Shown here one piece after another: positions 20,530-29,020 of a stretch of 30,474 nucleotides of DNA. Numbering within the stretch: position 1 is the stretch's first letter; each line of letters starts with the position of its first letter. Source of the stretch: Clostridiales bacterium (GTDB lineage: Bacteria; Bacillota; Clostridia; Oscillospirales; Acutalibacteraceae). The notes below the pieces were generated by a model. That model was not told where the DNA came from. It did not search any database and saw nothing but the letters and a program-made list of their open reading frames with translations. A program made the translations under genes and the position numbers. Where the stretch lies: the NCBI GenBank assembly GCA_019417145.1, contig DXVY01000002.1:1-30474 (forward strand), in the 5' to 3' direction.

Positions 20530-22008
20530 TTACAGTATAATACAAATCAGGCCGCTGCAGCCCTCGTTGATCACCCTTTCCAACGTCTCCTGCAGCCGCA
20601 TACGGGCGTCGCTGGGCATGCGGGCCAGCTTGGTATGCAGTCCCTCGTTGACCAGCTCGTGGAGGCTCTTTCCAAAGATATTGGAATCCCAAATTTTGGT
20701 GGGATCCTCCTCAAATTCATTGAGCAGGTACATGACCAGGTCTTCGCTCTGCTTTTCCGAACCCACAATGGGGGAAACCTCGGTGGTGATATCGGCCTTC
20801 ATCATGTGGATGGAGGGGGCCGACGCCCGCAGGCGCACGCCGTACCGACCGCCCTGCTTCATGATCTCCGGCTCCTCTAGGGAGAGCTCGTCGATGGTGG
20901 GCATGACGATGCCGTAGCCGGTGGCCTCCACCTCGTCCAGCGCGTCCTTGACCCGCATATACTGGGCCCTGATTTTGGCCAGCTCGGCCAACGTGGACAT
21001 CATCTCCTCCTCGCCGGAGATGGTGAGCCCGGTGGTCTCGGCCAGGACCTGGTAGAATAGACCCCGTCCAATCTCTACGCTGATCTTGGCGCAGCCCTTT
21101 CCCAGGTCTACCCGAAGGGTCCGGGAGGATTCCACATGCTGACAGCCGCAGAGCTGTTTCTCCATCCGGTCGATATCCCGGATATGCCGCAGCCCCGCCG
21201 CCTCCTTTTTGATCAGGTCATACAGCTCCTTGCGCAGCCAGTGGTCAGGGGCCAGGGTGGTGATCCAGCGGGGCAGGGCCACGCCGATTTCCTTGACCGG
21301 AAATTCGAAAAGCACCTTCTGGATGATCTGCCGGATGGTCTCCTCATCCAGCTCCAGACAGTTGACAGGGATCACCGGCACCCCGTATTTTTCCGACAGG
21401 GCGGCGGCCATTTCCTTGGCGCTGTCGGTGGCGGGATACATGCAGTTGAGCAGCACGATGAAAGCCTTGCCGATTTCCTTGAGCTCGTTTATAACCCGCT
21501 CCTCCGCCTCCTCGTATTCAGACCTGGGAATATCGCTGATGCTGCCGTCGGTGGTGATGACCAGGCCGATGGTGGAGTGTTCGGTAATGACCTTCTTCGT
21601 ACCGATCTCGGCCGCCATATTGAAGGGCACCGGCTCCTCAAACCAGGGGGTCATGACCATGCGGGGCTGATCGCCCTCGATATAGCCCAAAGAGCTGGGC
21701 ACGATATAGCCCACGCAGTCGATCAGCCGAACATTAAATGCAGAATTGCCCTCCAGCGTCACCTCAACCGCCTTTTCGGGAATGAATTTTGGCTCGGTGG
21801 TCATGATGGTGCGACCGGCCGAGGACTGGGGCAGTTCATCGTTGGCCCGTTCCTTTTGATAGGCGCTTTGGATATTGGGCAGTACCAGGGTATCCATAAA
21901 CCGCTTGATAAAGGTGGATTTACCCGTGCGCACCGGCCCGACGACACCGATATAGATGTCGCCGTCGGTGCGCTCTGCAATGTCGTGATATAGATTTCGT
22001 TCTTCCAT
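20530..22008 (-). CDS. spoIVA: Stage IV sporulation protein A (spore coat ATPase)
   Basis: A 492-residue ATPase that polymerises on the forespore surface and forms the basement layer of the spore coat. The Walker A motif GPVRTGKST lies at residues 24-32 in the typical start MEERNLYHDIAERTDGDIYI. Family hallmarks follow (ANDELPQSSAGRTIMTTEPK, then LIDCVGYIVPSS) as does the conserved hydrophobic C-terminus (NEGCSGLICIIL) that contacts SpoVM in Bacillus. GGGGGAGGACAA directly precedes the ATG at 22008; the upstream open frame has no such signal. It is downstream of the sipL-like gene on the same strand with a 143-bp gap, and ends at a strong terminator. Confidence 0.97.
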   Translation of the reverse strand: MEERNLYHDIAERTDGDIYIGVVGPVRTGKSTFIKRFMDTLVLPNIQSAYQKERANDELPQSSAGRTIMTTEPKFIPEKAVEVTLEGNSAFNVRLIDCVGYIVPSSLGYIEGDQPRMVMTPWFEEPVPFNMAAEIGTKKVITEHSTIGLVITTDGSISDIPRSEYEEAEERVINELKEIGKAFIVLLNCMYPATDSAKEMAAALSEKYGVPVIPVNCLELDEETIRQIIQKVLFEFPVKEIGVALPRWITTLAPDHWLRKELYDLIKKEAAGLRHIRDIDRMEKQLCGCQHVESSRTLRVDLGKGCAKISVEIGRGLFYQVLAETTGLTISGEEEMMSTLAELAKIRAQYMRVKDALDEVEATGYGIVMPTIDELSLEEPEIMKQGGRYGVRLRASAPSIHMMKADITTEVSPIVGSEKQSEDLVMYLLNEFEEDPTKIWDSNIFGKSLHELVNEGLHTKLARMPSDARMRLQETLERVINEGCSGLICIIL

Positions 22009-22151
22009 TTGTCCTCCCCCTTGCGGGCATATGTCCGGCGGCCCATGGCCCCGGGGTCCCGCTTTTGTTATAGGCAAAGCGGGAGCCTCCCGCTTCCCCT
22101 GGGCGGGGCGCACAGTCCCGTCCCGCAAAAAGACCGATAATAGATCCGCCC
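22009..22151 (-). promoter_or_regulatory. 143-bp spacer between sipL-like gene and spoIVA with hairpin
   Basis: The spacer contains a near-perfect stem CCCGCTTTTG ... CAAAGCGGG (about 22057-22083) followed by more GC-rich repeats. No clear sporulation sigma-factor promoter could be fixed by eye. The hairpin lacks a T run, so spoIVA may be co-transcribed with the upstream gene or have its own promoter in the spacer. Confidence 0.35.
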
Positions 22152-23693
22152 CTACCCGATGCAGGGAATCAAGAGCATCCGCTTGTCGGGCAGCGTCTCT
22201 CCGCCCAGCTCATTGACCATGGATATCTCCTCGGGCGAAGTGTTGTACCGCCGCGCGATATCCCAGACCCGTTCTCCCGCCTCGGCAAAATAGATCATCA
22301 GAGCCAGGTCCTCCTCCCGGGGCTTGAGGGCGTCCTCCTTTACCTGCACCGAAGTAACCAGAGGTACCTTGACCACTTGAAAGACCGCGGCGGATATGTG
22401 CAGTTCTACCTTGGCCTCCGCCTTGGAGCCGGCCGCCAGGGTACAGGCCGCCGCCACCGCGTCGATCTGGGGATCACAACGCATGAGCGTGGGCGTTTCA
22501 TCCATTTCATGCCGATACTCATAATCCACCGACCGCTCAAAATAGACCGGCGCGCCGGCCCCGTCGTAGCCTAAGATACATATGAGCACCGTGCCGCCGA
22601 TGAGCAGGACCTGCCCTTCATGGCGCACCGAGGTGATCTGAGAATCGCACCAGACGTCGGCGACGCCCCCCAGCTCCCCGTCGGAAAATTCCAGAGTCTT
22701 CTTGCATAGGAAGCTTTCGTTGATGGCGCAAATCATCTTTTCAAAGGCGATTTCCTTCTTTTCCACATCGGTCTCATACCTGGTGGAGAAGGCGTCATAG
22801 ATAACCGGCAGATCGGCGTTGCAGAAGGCCTGCAAACTGATGCATACTTTGGCAGACAGGCTCACGCTCCGGGCTTCCCCCGCCATACCGGTCCGGGGCT
22901 TTACCTCCAGGGAGACCACTTCAAGGGCGGCCTCGCAGTCACAGCTTTCATCCACCCCGTCTATGTCTGCAATCTGGCTGATGGGGATGGAGGCCTCCAG
23001 CTTCTCCGGCCGGCCGCCCTCTTCAGGGCAATAGAGCACCTCGGCCAGCAATTCCCCCTTGACCACCGCCTTGTTGCTGATAATCTTACATTCGGAGGAA
23101 AGGGCCCTGACGTCGCAGCGCAGCAGGGAACGGATAGAGGGCTGCCCCTGGGCAAGCTCCAACTCCTCTTCCACCATGATGTACTTTTCCGCCGCCGCCA
23201 TAGGAGTGGTGGCCGGCGCGCTTCCCCGCAGCAGCTGCATATCCGGACTGTCCAGATCGGTGAGGATATCGGAAATACGGCGGCATAAAATCCGGATGCT
23301 CAGGGTCAGTGCGCCATGGACATCCAGCTTGCGAGGTGTGACCGCCCGGCAGTTGATATATGCGGGCTTGACCCGCACGAAGGCGGTTGGACTGCCCTCC
23401 ACCACGCCGCCCAGATCCACCGTACGGCTAAAAGGGACCTCGTAAGCATAGCTGCAAAGGTTGCCGTCGGCGTCGGCGTAGATCAAGGTAACGGTGGCGT
23501 GCCCCTCCATCCCCAGAGCCGATCCGTTCACCGAACGGGAGCCGATCCAGGGCGACACCCGGCACTTGAGCACCCGGGCGATATCGGGGCAGTAATCCGG
23601 CATGGTGAATTCCACGTCCAGCGGCTGCTCCACGGCCTGTTCAAAAACGACTTCATTGGCGGCGACGCCCTGTCCGGTCTGTCTTAATTCCAT
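22152..23693 (-). CDS. sipL: SPOCS (DUF3794)-LysM protein, SipL-like spore coat partner of SpoIVA
   Basis: A 513-residue protein with repeated SPOCS/DUF3794 modules (opening EQPLDVEFTMPDYCPDIARV, with later copies around YIMVEEELELAQGQPSI and YETDVEKKEIAFEKMICAI) and a C-terminal LysM domain (FAEAGERVWDIARRYNTSPE ... LPDKRMLLIP). This is the architecture of SipL of Clostridioides difficile, whose LysM domain binds SpoIVA during coat assembly; SafA of Bacillus, in contrast, has an N-terminal LysM. AAGGAGAGGT precedes the ATG. Location immediately upstream of spoIVA on the same strand supports the call. The symbol is used by architecture and context, not alignment. Confidence 0.85.
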   Translation of the reverse strand: MELRQTGQGVAANEVVFEQAVEQPLDVEFTMPDYCPDIARVLKCRVSPWIGSRSVNGSALGMEGHATVTLIYADADGNLCSYAYEVPFSRTVDLGGVVEGSPTAFVRVKPAYINCRAVTPRKLDVHGALTLSIRILCRRISDILTDLDSPDMQLLRGSAPATTPMAAAEKYIMVEEELELAQGQPSIRSLLRCDVRALSSECKIISNKAVVKGELLAEVLYCPEEGGRPEKLEASIPISQIADIDGVDESCDCEAALEVVSLEVKPRTGMAGEARSVSLSAKVCISLQAFCNADLPVIYDAFSTRYETDVEKKEIAFEKMICAINESFLCKKTLEFSDGELGGVADVWCDSQITSVRHEGQVLLIGGTVLICILGYDGAGAPVYFERSVDYEYRHEMDETPTLMRCDPQIDAVAAACTLAAGSKAEAKVELHISAAVFQVVKVPLVTSVQVKEDALKPREEDLALMIYFAEAGERVWDIARRYNTSPEEISMVNELGGETLPDKRMLLIPCIG

Positions 23694-23781
23694 AATACCT
23701 ACCTCTCCTTACATCATTCTTACTGCAATCATATTCACACCCCGTCCCCATTATGCGGGACAGGCGAAAAATTTTGTCCCC

Positions 23782-24729
23782 TTACAAAAGGGCGGACACA
23801 GGCTCTGCAAAAACCGTCTCAATCTGTTTGCGGCAGCCTTCCGGAGAATACCGCCAGGCATCCATATGATCGCCGGTGAAAAAATATTTTATGGGCGCGG
23901 GCGCATAATCGGCGTCAAATGCGTCAATCATAATAAGTTTGACCTTCATTTTATCTGGGAGTAAGCTTTTTATGTAAACGCTGGCCTGCTGGCCGGCCCG
24001 TACGCCTGATTTGGGCTCGGCCAGGCCTGCTAGATTGGGCAGCAACTCCACAAACACGCCGTATTCCTCCACCGACCGCACAATGCCGGAAACCGTCTCC
24101 CCTTGGCTGAACAAAGCGGCGTTTTCTTCCCATGTACCCAGCAGCTCCCTATGGGAAAGGGAAATCCTGCCCGCGCCGTCCACCCCTCGCACCACCGCCT
24201 TGATATCCATACCCACCGAAAAGCGGTCGGCCGGATGGGCGATGCGGGAGACCGAAATGGCGTCGATGGGAAGCAGGGCGGGAATGCCGCAGCCAATGTC
24301 GCAAAAGGCGCCGAAATTTTCCAAATGGGTGACCCTGGCGTCAATGACGTCGCCCAGACCAAGGGCGTCTATATATTCCCGCTGGCAGCGCTCCTGGGCC
24401 GCCCGTCGGGAAAGCAGGGCGTAGGGCTCCCCCTTCTGGTCGGCGCCCACGCGGGTGACAATGAAGCTGACCGGCTTGTTGACCCGGGAGATCAGCGCAA
24501 TGTCCCGCACCCGCCCGTCGGCAATGCCGATGGCCCCCTCCTCTCTGGGAATAATTCCCTTCATGCATCCCAGGTCCACAATCAGGTTATGGGCGGCGTC
24601 GCAAAGGGAAGCCCGGGCTTCCAGGACCTCTCCCCCGGCTGCCGCTTCGGCCACGGCGGCCGGCGAACGGAATACCAGTCTCTTTTGGCCGCCGTCGGTC
24701 ACGCGGCCCTCCGGATAAAATCTTTTCAT
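23782..24729 (-). CDS. S1-domain RNA-binding protein
   Basis: A 315-residue protein starting MKRFYPEGRVTDGGQ at an ATG with AAAGGAGGAG upstream. At least two S1 OB-folds are visible: GDVIDARVTHLENFGAFCDI (about residues 160-235) and GETVSGIVRSVEEYGVFVEL (about 245-300). A preceding segment (LIVDLGCMKGIIPREEG, then VSFIVTRV) looks like a third S1-like unit. It resembles the short S1-like proteins of Clostridia rather than full ribosomal protein S1. The same strand and an 88-bp gap suggest co-transcription with the sipL-like gene and spoIVA. Confidence 0.87.
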   Translation of the reverse strand: MKRFYPEGRVTDGGQKRLVFRSPAAVAEAAAGGEVLEARASLCDAAHNLIVDLGCMKGIIPREEGAIGIADGRVRDIALISRVNKPVSFIVTRVGADQKGEPYALLSRRAAQERCQREYIDALGLGDVIDARVTHLENFGAFCDIGCGIPALLPIDAISVSRIAHPADRFSVGMDIKAVVRGVDGAGRISLSHRELLGTWEENAALFSQGETVSGIVRSVEEYGVFVELLPNLAGLAEPKSGVRAGQQASVYIKSLLPDKMKVKLIMIDAFDADYAPAPIKYFFTGDHMDAWRYSPEGCRKQIETVFAEPVSALL

Positions 24730-24821
24730 TTTTTCTCTCCTCCTTTTGGCTGTCCGGTTTAAATATATGAGGAGGAGCATGGGTTTAGAAGAAGGATTTG
24801 TCCAGAGGACAATAACAGGAA

Positions 24822-24854
24822 AAAAAGCACCCGACCGGACGAATCCGGTCGGGT
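24822..24854 (-). terminator. Terminator of the D-Ala-D-Ala carboxypeptidase gene
   Basis: ACCCGACCGGA (24829-24839) pairs with TCCGGTCGGGT (24844-24854), loop CGAA; on the minus strand GCTTTTTTT follows. It closes the leftward gene ending at 24873. Confidence 0.88.
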
Positions 24855-24872
24855 AAAATACGCTTATGCAAT

Positions 24873-26237
24873 TTACAGCCGCCTGTAATCCCGCACCCGC
24901 CGGCGTTTCCGGCGACGGCGGACGGCCACCGCGCGCACAATGATGAGAAACAGGAGCAGCAGGAGTACCGCGCCCGCGATCACCTGAAACCAAAGGCTTT
25001 GGGCCATACTCTTTACCTGCTCCAGCAGATATAGGACAGTGCTTCTCTCCACCGATTCAGAAGCCACGAGATTCACCTGTCCCAACACCTCGCCGGCATA
25101 GGTCAGGGTGGCATAGCCCAGTACGGTTCCCTGCTCCACCGGGGCCTGGATAACGCCTCCGTTTTGCTGAATATCGTCGTTGAGGTGAGGGGTTACGATA
25201 ACGGTGGAGGAATCGGCCTCCTTGGGGACAATGGCAGAAAACTCGGTCTCGGGCAGCAGGGTCAGATGATCCTTGCTCCAGGCCAGTTCCAGCTCCACCT
25301 CGCCCACCGGCTCGGCCGTGTTCAGCAGAGACTTGTATTCAAAGTTATCGTACGCCCAATCATAGAGATTGCGGCTGTCGGGAAACTCCAGGCGAATCTT
25401 TTGGTTGTTTTCACCGTATACCGGACACTTCATCAAAATACAGAGATAATTATAGCCGTCCCGGGAATTGGTGGTGATCAGGCAGCGGCCCGCCGGATCG
25501 GTATACCCGGTCTTGATGCCGTTGGTCCCCCTGTAATATGAAGATGTGTTGGGGTCCTGCAGATAGTTGGTGGTCACCAGCAGCTTTTCAGGACTCTTGT
25601 TGGTGGCCGGCATAGTGTAGCGGTTGGTGGACACCACCTCCATGAAAACAGGCAGATCGATGGCGTGGCACACCAGCTTGTACATGTCCTCCACAGTGGT
25701 GTAATGGTCCTCGTCGTGCAGACCGTGCGGGTTAACATAATGTGTCCCCGTCATGCCCAGTTCAGCCGCCCGTTGGTTCATCATCTGCACGAACCGATCG
25801 ATATTGCCCCCGCCGTAATGTTCGGCCGCCGCGTTGGCGCTGTCATTGCCCGAAGCCATCAGCAGATGGTGGAGAAGTTGGCGGGCAGTGAGCTCTTCCC
25901 CCTCCTTGAGGCCGGTGGTGGAGGAATCGGTGCCCTGGAGCAGCTCCAGCGCCTCCTTGGAAACCGTGATGATCTCCTTGTCCAGATCCGGGGTGTTTTC
26001 GATGATCAGCACCGCCGTCATAATTTTGGTCAGAGACGCGGGGTAAAGCCGCTGATCAATATTTTTTTGATATAGCACGCCGCCCGTATCCAGGCTGACC
26101 AGCATGGCTCCTTCGGCCGAAACCTCAAAATCCGTGGGCTGAAAGGCCGATGCCCGCAGGCCGGGCAGAACAGGGCCAAACAGGATACCGGCCAGAAGAA
26201 CCAAAACGCTGCACACAGAAAAAAACGTTTTTTTCAT
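24873..26237 (-). CDS. dacF: D-alanyl-D-alanine carboxypeptidase (PBP5/DacF family)
   Basis: A 454-residue low-molecular-weight penicillin-binding protein that trims stem peptides of peptidoglycan outside the membrane. It has a signal peptide (residues 1-30), active-site SLTK (68-71), SGN (129-131) and KTG (242-244) in the usual spacing. A beta-rich C-terminal domain follows (about 300-395), then one transmembrane helix (about 413-435) and a strongly basic tail (RRRRKRRR). The real transmembrane anchor differs from the amphipathic end of many PBP5 proteins. GAGGAGATTTCC precedes the ATG. dacF is given for family and sporulation context; dacA or dacB cannot be excluded. Confidence 0.9.
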   Translation of the reverse strand: MKKTFFSVCSVLVLLAGILFGPVLPGLRASAFQPTDFEVSAEGAMLVSLDTGGVLYQKNIDQRLYPASLTKIMTAVLIIENTPDLDKEIITVSKEALELLQGTDSSTTGLKEGEELTARQLLHHLLMASGNDSANAAAEHYGGGNIDRFVQMMNQRAAELGMTGTHYVNPHGLHDEDHYTTVEDMYKLVCHAIDLPVFMEVVSTNRYTMPATNKSPEKLLVTTNYLQDPNTSSYYRGTNGIKTGYTDPAGRCLITTNSRDGYNYLCILMKCPVYGENNQKIRLEFPDSRNLYDWAYDNFEYKSLLNTAEPVGEVELELAWSKDHLTLLPETEFSAIVPKEADSSTVIVTPHLNDDIQQNGGVIQAPVEQGTVLGYATLTYAGEVLGQVNLVASESVERSTVLYLLEQVKSMAQSLWFQVIAGAVLLLLLFLIIVRAVAVRRRRKRRRVRDYRRL

Positions 26238-26477
26238 GGAAATCTCCTCGAAAATATTGTATGATAGATAAGGTTAAAATAAAAGCGGACGGCCCGCAGG
26301 CCACGGCAAAAAGGCTCGCCGGCGGACAGGCTGACGCATATGAATCGATATGTATTAGTATAACAGGTAGACGGCCAAATGAAAAGAGGTTGTCATAAAA
26401 TCGTAAGAAACGGATTCGGGCTTCTTTTAGGCAATTTTGCCAAACCGCCCGCTCCTGTTTTTCTGGAGGTTTGCAAT
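26238..26477. other. Divergent intergenic region, dacF-like gene / phosphoesterase
   Basis: A 240-bp gap holding promoters for both directions. A -10-like TATAAC occurs near 26360 for the rightward operon and TACAAT near 26262 (minus) for the leftward gene; neither has a clear -35. No stable terminator or riboswitch is seen. Confidence 0.3.
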
Positions 26478-27782
26478 ATGGTTTATGTGACCGGCGACAT
26501 GCACGGGGACGACGCCCGCTGGTACGACCGGCAGCTTAAGAAGCTGAAAGCCGGAGACACCCTGCTTATCTGCGGGGATTTCGGCTATGTCTGGAGCGGC
26601 AGCAAGCGGGAAAAGAAGGACCTGGAATACCTGGGCAGCCGTCCCTACGCCATCGGCTTTCTGGACGGCACCCATGAAAACTTTGACCTGCTGCGGTCCT
26701 ACCGGCAGACGGTCTGGAACGGCGGCCGTGTTCACCGCATATCGGGCAATCTCTTTCACCTGATCCGGGGCCAGATCTTCACCATCGAGGGCCAGCGTTT
26801 TTTTGTCTTTGGCGGCGGAGAAAGCCCGGACAAGGAGATCCGGCTGGAGCAGCACAGCTGGTGGCGGGACGAGCTCCCCTCCCCCGCTGAAATGGCCGAA
26901 GGGGCCGAAAATCTGGACGAGGCAGGGCTGAAGGTGGACTATATCCTGACCCACGAGCCTCCCTCCATGGTCAAGAGCGCCGTGCTGCTCCGGGCGGGTA
27001 AGGCCGACCGCGTCAGCAAGCTCAACGGTTATCTGGAAGAAATCGACCGCGCCTGTACATTTCGGCACTGGTATTTCGGTTCCATCCACGAGGACCGGAC
27101 CGTCACGCCCCGGCACACCGCCCTTTTCCGCAGGATCATCCAGGCGGGGGAGGATCTGAGCAATACCGAGGACAACAATTTCTTCCGGGCCATGCTAGGT
27201 GGCCGACGTGCGGCCAAAAAGGTTATGCCTACGGCGCCTGCCCAATCCCACAAGCCGGATGAAACAGAGGAGAAAAAGCCGGCCATACCTCTGGTCAAAA
27301 TTATTGAATCGGAGGTCCTGCCGCTTGGACAGAACAAGACGGCGGACGACTCTACGGACATAAAGGAGGAAGCGTCCGAAAGGCCGGAAAACATGGCCGC
27401 CGCCCCTGTCGAGGGGAACGGGGCGTCCAAAAGACCGGCTGCCCAGGATGGGGCCGTCCCGGCAGAGCAAGGGGGCGGCGGCGGCCCGTCCGCCGCTGGG
27501 GCGACAACGTCTGGTGACGACATGGCCGCCGGCCAGACGCCCGACACAATCCCGGCCGCAGAGGACAGACCGGGCCCCGACAACGAGCAGGGGAACAATC
27601 GGCAGGCGGCCCCGTCCCATCGGCCCGCCCAGGTGGACCCCGCATCTGCGCAATCCGGGTCGGCCTCTGCGCCCGGAAATGGCCGAGACCCTTCCCCTGA
27701 GGATGAAACGACCGATCCGGATAACGTCGATCCAAACAAGGCCGGAACAGAGCCGCCGCATCAAGAGGAGGATAGGGTATGA
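26478..27782 (+). CDS. Calcineurin-like metallophosphoesterase with long disordered tail
   Basis: A 434-residue protein. Metal-binding motifs of the metallophosphoesterase fold lie in the first ~240 residues: GDMHGD (6-11), LLICGDFGY (29-37), GTHEN (64-68, where GNHD/E is usual), ILTHEPP and FGSIHED. The rest (about 255-434) is low-complexity, rich in Pro, Ala, Gly, Glu and Asp, and predicted disordered. The ATG at 26478 has TGGAGG 10 nt upstream; the frame is open further left without a signal. Its stop overlaps the sbcD start (ATGA), so it is the first gene of a co-translated group with sbcD and sbcC. The substrate is unknown. Confidence 0.85.
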   Translation: MVYVTGDMHGDDARWYDRQLKKLKAGDTLLICGDFGYVWSGSKREKKDLEYLGSRPYAIGFLDGTHENFDLLRSYRQTVWNGGRVHRISGNLFHLIRGQIFTIEGQRFFVFGGGESPDKEIRLEQHSWWRDELPSPAEMAEGAENLDEAGLKVDYILTHEPPSMVKSAVLLRAGKADRVSKLNGYLEEIDRACTFRHWYFGSIHEDRTVTPRHTALFRRIIQAGEDLSNTEDNNFFRAMLGGRRAAKKVMPTAPAQSHKPDETEEKKPAIPLVKIIESEVLPLGQNKTADDSTDIKEEASERPENMAAAPVEGNGASKRPAAQDGAVPAEQGGGGGPSAAGATTSGDDMAAGQTPDTIPAAEDRPGPDNEQGNNRQAAPSHRPAQVDPASAQSGSASAPGNGRDPSPEDETTDPDNVDPNKAGTEPPHQEEDRV

Positions 27783-29020
27783 AGCTGCTCCATACCGCCG
27801 ACTGGCACTTGGGCCGCATTCTTTACGGCCGCTCCATGCTCGAGGACCAGCGGTATTTTATCCATTCCTTTCTCTTTCCCCTAATCGACCGGGAGAAACC
27901 GGATGCGCTGCTGCTCTCAGGCGATATTTTCGACCGGCAAATTGCTCCTGTGGAAGCCATCCGCCTGTTTGACGACTTTGTCACCGGGCTGTGTGTGGAC
28001 CGGCAAATCCCCCTGGTTGCCATCGCCGGAAATCACGATGGAGCCGACCGGCTGGGTCTAGGCGCTCGTCTCTACCGCGCCGCCGGCTTTTATCTCACCG
28101 CCCGACTGGACCCGGACGCACCGCCGGTCAAATTCCCCGACCAAGACCGGGAGGTCCATATTTATTCCCTGCCCTATTTCGATCCCGCCACGGCCAGGGA
28201 CTGCCTGTCGGACCCATCCATTCGGGGCTGCGGCGACGCCTTTGCAGCCGTACTGGACCGGCTGCGACAGCGTCTGGATCCGGCCGCCTGCAATATCCTG
28301 CTGGCCCACTGCTTTGTCACAGGCGCGGCGGTCAGCGACAGCGAAAGTCCCCTTTTCATCGGGGGCAGCGGCGAGGTGGACGCCGGCCTCTTTCAGGACT
28401 TTGACTATGTGGCGCTGGGGCATCTCCATCGGGCCCAGAGGGCAGGGGAAGACGGCGTGCGCTATGCCGGCTCTCCATTAAAGTATTCCTTCGACGAGGA
28501 GAATCATCATAAATCCGTGACCATCCTGGAGATCGGCCAAGGGCTGTCGGTTCGGCAGGTTCCCGTAAAGCCCCTGCGGGATATGCGCACGGTGACCGGC
28601 AGCTTAGACCAACTGCGGACGCAGGCACTGGCGCCGGAAAACCGGTTGGGCAGGGAGGATTATATATACGCCGTCCTGTCCGGCCCGCCGGTGTTCGAGC
28701 CCATGTCCAGGCTGCGGGAATTTTATCCCAATGCCCTGGGCGTTATCAACGGCGCCGATCCCGCGGCGGGGGAAACGGCAGAGCGGTCGGCCCTGCGGCG
28801 CAACCTGCGTCGGCGGGACAGCATGACCTTATTTGAAGAATTTTTGCGGCAGATGTGTGACACCGAACCCACCGAGGACGACCGAGCGGTCTTTCAGGAA
28901 ATCGGCGGAGCCCTGCTGGGCAGCGGCCAGCCGGCGGATGATACAGGGCCGGCGGATGCGCAGGCCGACTTTTTTCGGCCCACAGGCAGCCGTCCGGAGA
29001 CCACAGAGGAGGGGAAGTAA
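27779..29020 (+). CDS. sbcD: SbcD nuclease subunit (Mre11-like)
   Basis: A 413-residue Mre11-family nuclease, partner of SbcC in processing hairpins and blocked DNA ends. The phosphoesterase motifs are intact: HTADWHLGR (Asp8, His10), LLLSGDIFDR, AIAGNHDGADR, LLAHCF and ALGHLHRAQ, followed by the capping domain and a C-terminal tail of about 40 residues rich in Asp, Gly and Pro. The ATG overlaps the upstream stop by 4 nt and the next gene follows directly after the stop, so the three are tightly coupled. Confidence 0.97.
   Translation: MKLLHTADWHLGRILYGRSMLEDQRYFIHSFLFPLIDREKPDALLLSGDIFDRQIAPVEAIRLFDDFVTGLCVDRQIPLVAIAGNHDGADRLGLGARLYRAAGFYLTARLDPDAPPVKFPDQDREVHIYSLPYFDPATARDCLSDPSIRGCGDAFAAVLDRLRQRLDPAACNILLAHCFVTGAAVSDSESPLFIGGSGEVDAGLFQDFDYVALGHLHRAQRAGEDGVRYAGSPLKYSFDEENHHKSVTILEIGQGLSVRQVPVKPLRDMRTVTGSLDQLRTQALAPENRLGREDYIYAVLSGPPVFEPMSRLREFYPNALGVINGADPAAGETAERSALRRNLRRRDSMTLFEEFLRQMCDTEPTEDDRAVFQEIGGALLGSGQPADDTGPADAQADFFRPTGSRPETTEEGK

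Noticed and set aside
21136..21993. 285-codon plus-strand frame opposite spoIVA
   Set aside because: Antisense shadow of a well-supported spoIVA gene.
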